Assembly: GCF_000150275.1 (NCBI RefSeq)
Contig: NW_002060946.1
Location: 158,678-222,677, forward strand
Direction: 5' to 3'
DNA from: Trichoplax adhaerens
Taxonomy: Eukaryota; Placozoa; Uniplacotomia; Trichoplacea; Trichoplacidae
DNA length: 64,000 nt
The notes below the pieces were generated by a model that was given only the letters and a program-made list of their open reading frames with translations, had not been told where the DNA came from and made no database searches. A program made the translations under genes and the position numbers. Below are positions 1 to 11,306 of this stretch, in pieces; the stretch's first letter is position 1; each line of letters opens with the position of its first letter.

Positions 1-3000
1 TGTCAGCTGGAGCTGTTCCTTTTGTTCCATCCTATTTTTTAAATAAACAAGAAGATAACCTAGTTGCAGATAAATTGACATCATCTAGCAAGCATGCCCA
101 ATTGCAGAACAAAAAAAACATTCATCGCAGAAATAAGGCATCAGGCTATGCTGCCAATTACTATCCTAACATGCCATCTCCAGTGCGGACCAATAATAGT
201 TTGCCACTACCCGGAATGCCGGGTAGTAGTAATAACTTGACGCCTTGCGATCAATATCTTCCGATAGATTATTGCCCTTTTATTCCGATACCTTATCAAT
301 ACCCACCTAATACAATTTCTGATAATTACCTTATGAATCACAGAGGATATTATCCCATACCCGGAAATTATAACCAAAAGAAGAAACCTTTTCAGCGTCA
401 CAGTAATCCTGATGTGAAACATGATACCCATGAAAAAGATACTAAAGTTCAATCCAATGAAAAGGAAGTCAGCCAAGTTAACAATGATACTAATACTGTT
501 GACACCACTAGCAACCGTAATAACAATAATGCTAATCAAAATGAGAAAAAGATTACTCCATTAGCTGGTAACTCTGCTGATTTATTACAAGAAACGAAAA
601 AGTCGAAAAGGAAGAAAAAGAAAAAAAACACACCTGCTAATGACAAAGTTTTGTCTACCGCCACCGCATCCGATAACTCCCATCAAGGTAAATTTAGTCA
701 TAAATGATAGCTAAAACTATCGCTTCATTTTGCAATTTGATATCTCTGTATTTAATTCTTGATAGCTTCTGCTCTAATTAAGGCTTGCACTTTAATTGCA
801 ATCAAATTACGTAAGGGTCCGATATTGACATTCATAGATTAATTTTTTTACTTAGAAATTCCAATATCAAATGACAAAAATCAGCAGACACAAGATGCAA
901 TTTCAGTACAAACACCCAGCTCGATACTAGACGTAGTTTCAATGAAAACACTAAATCCGTCAAGTTTAGAACAATCTGAAATAGAAGATTTTCCTCAACT
1001 TAAAATCAATTCAGAATCCAATGTAAATACATCAACAGTAAAATCCTATAGTCAAGTTCTACAGATGCCTCCTTCGAAACAGGTAAAATTCTAAAGTCAC
1101 CATTTTGTAGAATCAGAATATGTGAAATTAATTATTTCGATGGCAATAGCAAAACTGATCTTACTACTTATGTGTTGATATAAAAGTTTTTTACGTATCT
1201 GCATTAACTACGTTAGAGTGATACGAAAACTATCCCCCAAGATAATGACAATGATATAAACCGGAAGGATCTAAATAGCTCTAGTACTAGTGATAACGAT
1301 CACAAAGATGATTCCAATCAAGATCAGGAAACAAAATCAAAAAAGAAAAAAAAGAAAAAGAAGAAGAAAGCTAACCAAGGTGCTAAAGCAATTGACCGAA
1401 AGACAACCTTTAACATAGGTGAAATAATATCTCAATCTCAACAACGCCAGGTAACAAATTACTTTAAAAATAAGTTATATAGATATTTATGACGTATGCA
1501 TATATTAGTAACTGATAGAGACGATAATTCGATAACGTGGTTTATCAATAGTTGAATACTCGCAATATTGTATGTGTAGGTATGTAAATAATGTAATTTT
1601 AATGCGGTTGATTTTCATTTAATATTTAAGACTACTAGTAATAACAAAGAAAAAGTGAAGAATACAAAGAAAGGTATAACTATCAGCATCGGCATTAGTA
1701 ATCCAGGTATATACGTCCACAAAAAAAATGAAGATAGTCAGCGATCGCTATTGCCTAGCCAATCTGATAAGAAAGTTAAGGTATAAACTACGTAAAAATC
1801 GTTGTTTTACAAGGCCCCATAACATGATGCCAACTACAGTAGCTGCTATGTGCTCTTTCGAATTGATAGTAATTATAACATAATTGTATGTATTACAACT
1901 TAGATAATCAAATTAGCGTAGCATTAATCAATAAAAGAATTATACCTTCCTCATTGTGATTAACAACAGTAAAAGTGATAAAAGGACTAAACGGCTTGTA
2001 ACTACAGCATAGAAGAAATTGTGACATTAGATAGTAATATGTCTCTGTAAATATTATATTACTGAGTAATTTACATATTGTTGTAACTTAATATTCAGAC
2101 TATCCGTGATATGCAAAATTATACATATGCAAGTCATCTTTTTGCTTCGTATCATAATGCAAAATACAATGCTCGACTATAGCGACGCATAGATTCTAAG
2201 TCACTCGCTAATAGTTATTATTGTTTGCGTAAAAATGCGCATTAATAGCCCTTGAATCCACTTGACTCTTCCGCATCAACTATTATGCATGGCAAACAGC
2301 GAGAGACACCTAAGAAGAAAAAGCCGAGTCTACTTAAACGTGTAAGTAAATAAATTTAAAATTTATAATATGGCGTTACTAGGACAAATCTTGATATATT
2401 TTTGCCTATTGTAAATGACTTTAGGTCATACTCAAAGAACGTAACGACAAGAAAAAGTCTAAAGATATTCGGGCACACTCCTTACCAAAGTACAGTTGTT
2501 TGTTGTGAATTGTAATTTTATATTGTCAACATAACGCACACTTTGTGGAAGCTTTTCAAGCGTCATCTCTATGTATAATCATATTTCACTGTGTAAAATT
2601 TCTTCTAGTTTATATCAAGACAACAATTTAATTGAAATAGCTGATGAAACCCACCAGTGCCGTAAGTGATTAACTGCTCAAATACTTTTCAACTTTACTA
2701 AATAGTAAATATTAAGTGCAAAACTTACTGTAGTGGTTAATGGCTGTATAAATTATATCGTTGAGCAAGGTAACACTATAACTGAAATATATCGTTTAAT
2801 ACTGCAGTTTCATTGAGTACCCAGCACCATCCCAAAGTCGGTACACTGTTCTTAACTGTTACAAAATATGGATCAATTGATGGCCTTACCGAACAATCGA
2901 CGAAATCAGACATTCATAGTCGAAAGTTTCGTGAGTATGTAAAATATAACTTGCTTAATTAATATATTTTATTTATAGATCGATTATTAATAGTGACATA

Positions 3001-3859
3001 CTTTTGTCTTTTAGGTACTGTGATCATGTTTTATCTAAAGAAATTAATAATTACATATGGGATTTATTAAGAGAATTAGTCCGATTTCAAGATCGGCAGT
3101 ATCAAAAAGATCCCATTAAGGTAGGCGGTTGCTTTAAATTTATTACTACAAATTGTAGAATATAAATGCTACTTCTAGTTTATAGTTGTGATATGTATTA
3201 AAAAATTGCTAATTGACAGGCAAAGATTCGACGTAGATATGTCTTAGGCCTTAGAGAGATTCAAAAGTATCTTCGCCTTAAAAAGCTAAAATGTGTCGTT
3301 ATTTCACCAAATTTAGAAAAAATTACTTATGAAGGTAAACTAAATTTGTATTGGTTAAAGCGCTATGTTACAGTTAATTATGATATCATAAAGTTTGCTC
3401 ACTAAGCAATTCTGATATTCTGCTTACCTTAAGGTGGTATAGATCATACGTTGCAACGAATCATTGAAACCTGTCACTTTCAAAACGTACCTGTTGTTTT
3501 TGGGCTAAATCGACATTCTCTTGGTAGAGCAGTTAAGAGACATGTTCCTGTTAGCATCGTTGGTGTAGTAAATTACGATGGAGTACATGTAAGAATGTAA
3601 AATCTTAAGATTAAAAAATTAGAAGATAGTTTAAATCGTCTTACTAAGTTATTCTAATGTAGATCGATTGATGAATCTAAAATCGTATCTATGCTGACAA
3701 TTGTAAGGCGTATATTACTGCATTGCTAATTTCTAATATGATCTTTGATATTCATACTGACAGGAAAAATATCATGAGTTAATGAAACTGGTCAAGACTG
3801 CACGTGAAGATTATAAGAATCTGAAAGTAAAAAAGCTATTGGAAAATATTACCAATTAA
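1..3859 (+). CDS. SECISBP2: SECIS-binding protein 2 (SECISBP2/SBP2), 5' end outside window
   Basis: Binds the SECIS stem-loop of selenoprotein mRNAs and helps recode UGA as selenocysteine. Exons read as <1..687, 856..1082, 1217..1450, 1631..1780, 2249..2341, 2425..2489, 2609..2661, 2808..2934, 3015..3120, 3220..3334, 3434..3588 and 3764..3859; all phases join. The N-terminal part shows a PFVP motif, a low-complexity Asn/Lys-rich region and long lysine runs. The conserved core begins with NPLDSSA and PKKKKPSLLKR, continues with FREYCDHVLSKE and LLRELVRFQDRQYQKDP, and ends in an L7Ae-type RNA-binding domain (LKKLKCVVISPN, VPVVFGLNRHSLGRA, VPVSIVGVVNYDG). Exon 8 uses GTATGT rather than the earlier GTGAGT, because only that donor keeps FREYC in frame. 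Stop is TAA at 3857. The short C-terminus after the L7Ae domain is shorter than in vertebrates as I remember them. The family call is very secure. Confidence 0.93.
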
Positions 3860-4529
3860 ATCATTCTAATCCGATAATATCAAATTAATTGTATTGCCCT
3901 ATTTGCTTATATTCCACTGTTACTTACGAAAACAATACTATAACATAGAAGGTTCATTTAATGATGGAAAGCAATTAATATATTTTATGTCTGATTTATT
4001 TACATTTACTATTGGTTACTTTTAGTAAAATCGTCTAATGTGTTATTATCTTCAATGGAACGTGATAAGTTCTCTTTGGATATATGTTCTTTTTTAATAA
4101 AAACAACAAAAGTAGGCAGCGAGAAATAAAAAGATGTCTTTTATATCGTAATTTATGACCAACTGATCATGAGCTTACAATATTCACGAGGATCTACATT
4201 TAATAGTGATAGGTGTACACATAGAGCACATACGTAATACTGTACAATGTACATTGCTGTAGTGCAGTCCCAAATATAGCTTAGATTGCGATTCAAGATT
4301 ATACGAGAATAGGTTAAACCGTACGTTAGAGTGTAAAATTGTCTTAAGTAACTATTTGTGGAAGATATTTACAGTACATATTGTAGTAATTGTATTGAGA
4401 TGCTTATATTAAGATTCTGAGATAATAATAGATAGTACTAATTATGTTAGTACCGTGAGATTTGTATTATGACGCTTTAATTAGAAGTGCGAATTATGAA
4501 TTGATACATCTGACTATAAACTCTAATTT
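3860..4529. other. 3' flank of SECISBP2
   Basis: AT-rich sequence that probably includes the SECISBP2 3' untranslated region. I see no conserved coding signal before the Helitron relic begins. Confidence 0.5.
4096..4101 (+). terminator. Candidate poly(A) signal of SECISBP2
   Basis: AATAAA occurs 237 bases downstream of the SECISBP2 stop. It is the first canonical hexamer I see there, but I cannot prove use. Confidence 0.4.
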
Positions 4530-5295
4530 TATAAATGATCTCCTTGATTTATATTCGATAATTTATCTGATAACTTCCAAAATACAGCTTGGCTATGTTC
4601 ACATGCTATTATTTGCCCCACTAATTCTACTGTTGATAAAATCAAAAACATCATGCTCAGTAAATCTCCTGGCGACGTTCGCGAACATAGAAGTTGTGAT
4701 GAAATTCTTGAACACGAATATAATTATCCACTAGAGTTCATTCATTAATCAATTAAATCCATCAGGATTGCCTCCCTATAACTTACTGTTGAAAAAAGGC
4801 TACAGTATAACTCTTTTAAGAAATTTAGACATGAAAAATGGCCGTGCAAATGGCTGTAGATATGTAATTAAAGGATTGTATGATTACGTTATCAACGCAG
4901 TCATTGCTATAGGCATTAACGCAGGAAGCAAATATTACGTATTAATTTAATTCCAACTGATGTTATTTATCCTTTTCATACGCAAAAAAAACAGTTTCCA
5001 ATTCGGACTGCATTTGCTATAACAGCTAATAAATCTCAACGCCAAACATTAAATAGGATTAGACTGTATCTTGAGTAGATAGACTAGTTTAGGTACGTTC
5101 AAAGTTATTTTGTGAAGCACTTAGCCGCACACGCAGTGTCAGCAATGTTAAAATTCTAACCAAAAACGCGCATCTATCCGATAGTATTATGCAATTTGCT
5201 GATAATATAGTACATCCTGAAATTTTGTATATAAATGCACTTATCAAGACAGCATTAGCCTTTGCATATAATGTCTACATAATTGAATTGAGATG
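4530..5295 (+). pseudogene. Decayed Helitron helicase (PIF1-like C-terminal part)
   Basis: Translated fragments in shifting frames match the C-terminal half of Helitron PIF1-type helicases. In order: FIFDNLSDNFQNTAWLC and AIICPTNSTVDKI, then SKSPGDVREHRSCDEILE and NYPLEF (about 4530-4735); NQLNPSGLPPYNLLLKKG and ITLLRNLDMKNGRANGCRY (about 4740-4870); PIRTAFAITANKSQRQTLNR (about 5000-5060); LFCEALSRTRSVSNVKIL and VHPEILYINAL (about 5107-5245). At least one frameshift lies in a small TTCATTCATT duplication near 4735, and in-frame stops occur elsewhere. The ANKSQ segment corresponds to the conserved NKAQGQS helicase motif. No Rep endonuclease domain is visible upstream, so the copy is 5'-truncated or too decayed. 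It is not a functional gene. Confidence 0.85.
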
Positions 5296-5514
5296 ATTTT
5301 ATCTTAAATTGTCAACATAAGGCTTGAAATTATATCAATTGTCCATGTAAATTTGAATTAAAGTAGGTTATTTTCATGATACCTTTAGTTTTGCACAGGA
5401 TTGAAATCATTCAACAGTACTATATACAGTACAGTATAACGCAAATTATAACGTAAAAAATCCAAGAATAGTAGCTGTTAAACACAAGATTGTCAAAAAT
5501 ATATTGTATTATAC

Positions 5515-5550
5515 TTCCTTCCCTCCGTTCACATGGGCGGGTATTCTTTA
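5515..5550 (+). repeat. Diverged copy of the Helitron terminal hairpin
   Basis: The sequence CCCTCCGTTCACATG followed by GGCGGGTATTCTTTAC is a near copy of the stretch at 6018-6050, 500 bases further on. The second arm is mutated and the final CTAG is missing. It may be an older or internal terminus. Confidence 0.45.
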
Positions 5551-6020
5551 CAACGTAATGGTTGATTCGGGTATCGTGGTGCTGTTCTATGGTAAACGTA
5601 TCCTACTTTTTACATACATAGTAATAGCAAAGGTTAACGTAAACTATATTAGGTTTCCGTTGCACGCTATCGAATGCGCATCAACACGGTAAAAGTTACT
5701 GAACCTCTGACAGGTCTATCAAATGTTAATACTATCTGTTAAATGAGCACATTATCGTAAACCGTCAGCAAACCAACGGGAGTTTGTACTAGTAATTGTT
5801 AAACATACGGCATTACAGGATGGTTATTGTACGGTAGTATATTCACATAGCTTTAATGCGGAAAAAGGATAACGCTAGACACAGATAGGAATCTAATACA
5901 AAATTAGTGAATACAAATTGAGTTGTACAGTACTGTATATCGAGGAAATCACGAACGAATAATGCCACGTAGTAATAGAAATTCTAATGTCCACGAAAAC
6001 CAACCAACAAAAATCATCCC

Positions 6021-6053
6021 TCCGTTCACATGAACGGGTATTTTTTTTACTAG
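6021..6053 (+). mobile_element. Candidate Helitron 3' terminus: hairpin plus CTAG
   Basis: A perfect seven-base-pair stem (CCGTTCA, two-base loop, TGAACGG; 6022-6037) is followed 12 bases later by CTAG (6050-6053) and then T. Helitrons end in a short hairpin a few bases before CTRR and insert between A and T, so this fits the family rule. It lies about 760 bases downstream of the helicase relic and in the same orientation. The matching 5' TC end was not found. Confidence 0.6.
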
Positions 6054-7741
6054 TCTTACGTTATAGAGTGAAGTTTGCAAGAAACTGTAATTCTTGTTAT
6101 ATTTTTGAGAAGACACTTTATCACAGTTGGATGCAATGTATGTCAGTACATTAGGCTTAGGTCAGTGTAGGAACGTACTAATAAAGGCAGTGGACAATGC
6201 GAAACAGTTCTTTGCTTGATCATTTACGATATCCGATCTAAACTAAATGTTATCTTTAGGCAGCTATGAAGAGGCCTATACGTTAACTGGTCAGAAATAT
6301 TTATAGTAGGACCTTTCAAGGTCGTGATGTTATAGCTTGCGAATACTGAATCCCAAGCTATTATTCGTAGAATGAATATAATTGATGTGGTACAACGAGT
6401 GGCTGTTGTATGTGACTAAATATACTGTGTACTCGTAAGCATCAGGCATAAAGATAATAACTCTTGTCATTTCTAACGCTTACGCATTTCCCTGTACTAC
6501 TCTTATTATCTACAATTAAACAAACTTGAAATAAGAAGGAATCATACATATCATCAATATCAATTTTATTATCCGAAAAATGCAGGAAAGATGTACAAAA
6601 TTTGGCCATGTAAAAGCACAATACATGTATGATAGTAAAATAATCCAATCGAGGCTTAGTTTTGTGAGCAATAACAACATTATTGCATATCACTGATATC
6701 AGATAATATTATTGCCAGATTTTAATATAACAACAACTGCATTTGTCTAAAAGCATACCGCATATACGTACTGTTAATCTCATTACCTTAAGACTTTACA
6801 TCCAAGATATACTGTACAGTCACAGTAAGATGTAGCATAGCAGCTACACGATCAACAAATATCCAAAGATGTTTCTTACGTTACTAAAATTACTGTATCT
6901 CAGCCAGAAATAAAATTAAATAATAATCCATAACTAAATGTCATATAGAACCCGTATCTGTAATCTTCATTTCAATAATTGACTAGTTACAACTTAAAAT
7001 AGATAAAATATCTTGTGACGTTGATAAATCTTTTCAAGGTACTTTGGAATTGATTAGATTAGTTTAAGTATTATCACTATCATATTGTTAATCTATAATC
7101 AGCAAAGTTAATATAAAATAATTGATTGATTAACACCAACCGAATAGAATCAAGTAATTATTTACTTGTAACGTTGTAACAGGAAATTTACTGATATTAT
7201 AGCGAGTGGTCTACACATTTTTCCTTTATCAGAGTATCACATTTCTGTTATGTAACGATCTAGTTTGTTTGCTAAATAAGAATAATATTTATAACTAATC
7301 TTTTGGAATTGCAAAAGATTGATCCATTACGTGAGCCAACCTGAGTTCAAGTCGTAAGATGACGTTTGTGTTAGCAATTTACAAAGTACCGTAATTATTC
7401 ATTTTAAAGGTATATTGTAAATGTGTCGCATGGAATAATTATAAAATGCTATCCATTAAAAACGTATTCATTCACAGGAAATTTCCGCACATTGCAAAAG
7501 GTAGGTTAGAACAATATCTCAAGAGTACATAGTGTAACTGTAATTCAATTTCCATGGCGTTTTAATCTTTAATAATATAAAATAAGGATGGATAAAGCAT
7601 TTCACAAAATATCTATCATCTTTCGTAAGATGGACTAAAAGATATCGTAGAGTACAAATTGAGTATTTATCATACAAATTTCTTGTGGTATCTTCATTCA
7701 GTGTATAATATATATATTCAGATACAATTCGATAAACAAAT

Positions 7742-9100
7742 TCATTTCTTTTTGGCACTTAAATTCTTAATAGTTTCATAACTGATAATTATAATAATAC
7801 TTGACGGGGCCATAGAAATAACTCTGGCGCTCATCCCTTTTGTAAATCCAGCTAGACCTTCTTCTTGTATTAAAGTCTTTGTAGTTGCAATGATAGATTT
7901 AGTATCCAGTACCTGATGAATGACGACGATCAGATAATCGGTAAGAAAGCAAAATTAGTACAGTTACATCTAAAATTGATCAACTGAACAAAGAATAAGG
8001 TAAATGAGCTTATAATCTGCTCTAATTGCACTATGAACACCATTCAAATAAGTACCGTAATACACTTATAAGATTAATATTGCAAAGTTTATTCTTTCAA
8101 TTAGTTTATCAATTGGTACTTTTTCTGCTTTTCATCTATTTTCAATTACTTTTAATTTTATCTACCTGCATTCTGGTACGGATAACATCAACTGGATTGA
8201 TTAGAACCGCTGACGTGATACCAGCTGTGGCCCCAGCAGTAGCTTGTGCCACTAGATGCGGTGTATTAGGAGGTATAAATTTGCTTAATAAGTTGTTATA
8301 GGCAGCATAAGAACCCCACCAAATTGCGCTGCTAGGACCAAATGTTAAGATAGATATTAAGTATCCACGGTAAAATCCACGTATTCCGTAAGCTTTCCAA
8401 ATTTCATTAGCGATAGTTTTAGCCGATTTTAACTTGGCATCTTGCTGACTAAGAGTATATAATGAACGAAATTGAGGCGAATTTATAGTTTTGGTCGATT
8501 TTTGACTGGAAGACGGCATGATGATGCTGCTGCTGCAGGATTTCTGATGGCGAATGGACGATCAGTCGTGTGTCTACTTGCAATGGTTGTGGTTGCTTTG
8601 CTCTTTCTATCGTATTGATCTTGATTAGCGATTTCCTTCTTTGAAGAAGGTGAGTGACTGGTATAACTTTCCGGTGCCTGTTGACCTTGTACCATTAGTT
8701 TTTGTGACACAATATCAATCGGTACTCCAAATGATTGAGCAATAACGGAAGCCGCACCACCAGCAACAAAGCCTCGAGTAGCTTCGCTAACATAATTTGA
8801 TTGTAATTTTTGCCTAACAATCTCGTAGGCAGTAATGTAAATCTGGCCAATACCTAAACTAACTGAATTGACAAGGAATCCTTTATATAAGCCTCGTAAT
8901 CCTTCGTAACGCAGTATCTTTTTGAATGCATCAAAAGTGCCGGTATAAATCCCAGTACCTCTCTGTACTTGTAATCGTGTTTTGATTAGATTGGCAGGAT
9001 ATAAAGTAAATCGTATACCAAAATAAATAGAAGGTCCAATAGTATAATACTTGAATTTATCTAAATCATCCCAACCAAGTGATTCAATTTTTTCTGACAT
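7742..9100 (-). CDS. SLC25A44: Mitochondrial solute carrier SLC25A44
   Basis: Inner-membrane carrier of the SLC25 family; vertebrate SLC25A44 imports branched-chain amino acids. Exons on the minus strand are 9100..8693, 8543..8166 and 7912..7742, giving 318 residues, close to the roughly 314 of the human protein. The start MSEKIESLGWDDLDKFKYY matches the family. Three carrier signatures are visible: YPANLIKTRLQVQ, VPIDIVSQKLM and NPVDVIRTRMQ. Other marks are RGFYRGYL and GFTKGMSARVIS. An apparent frame change near 8510-8560 is resolved by a 149-base intron (donor GTACAAG, acceptor CATCAG) that restores the frame; without it the protein would be broken. That intron is inferred from phase and could instead be a sequencing frameshift. 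An adjacent trinucleotide repeat encodes a serine-rich insert between the second and third repeats. Confidence 0.9.
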
Positions 9101-11306
9101 GGTTGTGCTTTCGATGAATAAAGTGTATGCTAGTAATAATAATAATAATAATAATCCAAATGTGAGGATATGAATAAATTGATACTCTAATAAGGTGATG
9201 GTGTGCAATACGCGAATCGCCAATGGACGACGTTATCACGATGTAATAACAGATACTGTATCTAAATATGTAGAGTACAATATAGTACTTTACAGTATAG
9301 CAATCAAGTTCCGGTCTTTGCCAGGTAATAATTTAGTGTTACAACATGGGATTGTAATAATTCCCTCCAAGCGAATTCAAATTCAAATTCACTTACTATA
9401 CGATATCAGATTTGACAGTGAGTTGAAGACATTGATCGCGAGATCGAATATCTTCACGTCATTAATTTTTATTGCATCATTCAACCAATCGTTGCTTGGA
9501 ATGAATTCTAATCATTACTCTGAGTAGATGAAGTTGTTATCTAATGACCAATAAATTAGCTACTTTTAACCATGGATCGTTTATTTATAACAAAGGTCAA
9601 CGTTGGTTGGTTGATTGTTTCTTGCTTTTTCCCACTAGGAAGAATTGGATGGAACGAATTATCCGTTCTCTCTCGGATGATTGCAATAAGTTATCAGCGT
9701 AATTTCAATTTTAATCACCGCCACAACGCTGGCAAAAGACCGTATGCAGTAGAAGTGAATACTTGCTTGCAAAGTGAGAAACTTTTATGACGTACAGTAC
9801 TCTTCTAAACTTAATATGTGATCTTGTCAGTCTGGATAGATGGCATCCAGTCTTGCAGTCAATTTGGCTTGAATTCCAGTTTTCGACGAATGGAGCGCGA
9901 TCACATTAGACAGCAGAATGGTTGCATCTAGCGTTGCTGCCGTCAATTTTGCCTCTTGGCTCTTGGCTATGGAGTGGCTAGATATTCTCTTTTAAGGGTC
10001 TGGCCCGATCTTGGTTACCGTATTTTTCCCCGTACATGAACTACCGTACGTACTGTACACTGTACAGTACAGTACTGTACAGGTACTGGATTAGTGGATT
10101 GCGTGAACAGAGAGCAGCAGCAGCGACAATCCAACCCCATTTTTTCATAGCAATGACTGAGCATATTGCACAGTATTGTACGTCTGTGCTGCTGATCAGA
10201 CTGAAAACCTCAGCCGTCATCGTATAGTAGAGTGCTACAAACTGGCATAATCGTACGTACTGTACTGTAGAGTAGAAAGGGTAAAATAGGGGAAATATTC
10301 ACGGTACAGTACCCACTGCGCATAGGCTATGCGGCATATCGTGACCTCGGTCACCTGTTTACATACCCTCTCTCATTCAGTGTTCAACAATTGCTTCTAC
10401 CGTGCAGTAGAATTTAGATTCCACTGACCTCATCTGAGTAGGCTAATTTGCATGATTACAGTAAGCAGAAAGAGCAACTCGTCGGAATTTACGGTCTGTT
10501 ATTACCATTTTCACTGTAGTATACTCTATTAATGACTTTACGTTCAAGATTGGGGGAATTTCTGTCAACGGTTTGCGTAGTTAAAATGTCAATTGACGTT
10601 TTTATAAGACTACAGCGTGAAAACCATGGACAGAAATTTCCCCCCTGGATAAAAAAAGAGGACCCTGTTCGATAAAGCCGCCCATTTCTCAGATAGTGAT
10701 AGAAAAACACTACAGGTAGAGGTACGTACTATGCATTTCTGTCAACGCTTTGGGTAGTTAAAATGTCAATTGACGTTTTTATAAGACTACAGCGTGAAAA
10801 CCACGGACAGAAATTTCCCCCCTGGATAAAAAAGAGGGCCCTGTTCGATAAAGCCGCCCATTTCTCAGATAGTGATAGAAAAACACTACAGGTAGAGGTA
10901 CGTACAGTACAGTACTATACACTTCTCACAAGCCAGCATCGTACATAATACCGTACTATGGGGTTCAGAAAAAAATGTGGAGCGCTCTTTACAGTGTACA
11001 CATGTACAGTACATGGCGACAGTACTCTGCACTGTATACTACAATGCACGGTACTGTAGTTTTTTTCAACAAGCTGACGCTGTAACAGCAGTGTACTGAT
11101 GGAACCGTAGCTGTTGCATCGAAACCTTGATACACTTGATCGCGAGCGAGTACTGTACTGTAGCACTCGGCACTCGCTCAGGCGGCTCGGTCAACTACAG
11201 TGATAGCAATAATAATAAAAGTTGACCAACATCACACAACCCGCATTCGGTCAAATCCATACTGCTAACATTGATTGTCATTCAATTCGTTCAAAGCTTG
11301 CAAACG
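9101..11306. other. Intergenic region between SLC25A44 and HDHD2 (divergent promoters)
   Basis: The two flanking genes diverge from here, so both promoters should lie inside. It holds GTACAGTAC-type palindromes (10040-10090, 10240-10270, 10900-11170) and a tandem duplication at 10558-10906. A short ATAATAATA run lies near 9135-9155. I found no convincing TATA box or gene. Confidence 0.5.
10558..10906 (+). repeat. Tandem duplication, two units of about 175 bases
   Basis: Unit A (10558-10735) and unit B (10736-10906) are nearly identical, differing by a few substitutions and one A in a homopolymer (seven A's versus six). Unit B keeps an open frame (from 10763) reading FIRLQRENHGQKFPPWIKK; in unit A the extra A breaks the same frame. 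I do not recognise the peptide. Part of each unit also forms an imperfect inverted repeat (gggaatttctgtc against gacagaaatttccc). Confidence 0.85.

Larger units (their letters stand above)
5296..7741. other. Intergenic region between Helitron relic and SLC25A44
   Basis: Apart from the two hairpin-like terminal repeats I see no supported gene. Open frames here are short, lack splice-supported continuation and resemble no family I recognise. The part next to 7742 probably includes the 3' untranslated region of SLC25A44. Confidence 0.5.

Noticed and set aside
3015-3120. Frameshift at the SECISBP2 exon 8/9 junction
   Set aside because: Using the GTATGT donor at 2935 instead of GTGAGT at 2931 gives FREYC in frame.
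4462-4734. Open frame of 90 codons after SECISBP2
   Set aside because: It runs in the wrong frame across the Helitron helicase relic; the matching peptide is in another frame.
8142-9223. SLC25A44 as a frameshifted pseudogene
   Set aside because: A GT-AG intron of suitable phase explains the frame change, and all carrier motifs are intact.
9195-9790. Two plus-strand open frames upstream of SLC25A44
   Set aside because: No splice support, no recognisable motifs; they partly overlap the opposite strand of the SLC25A44 5' flank.
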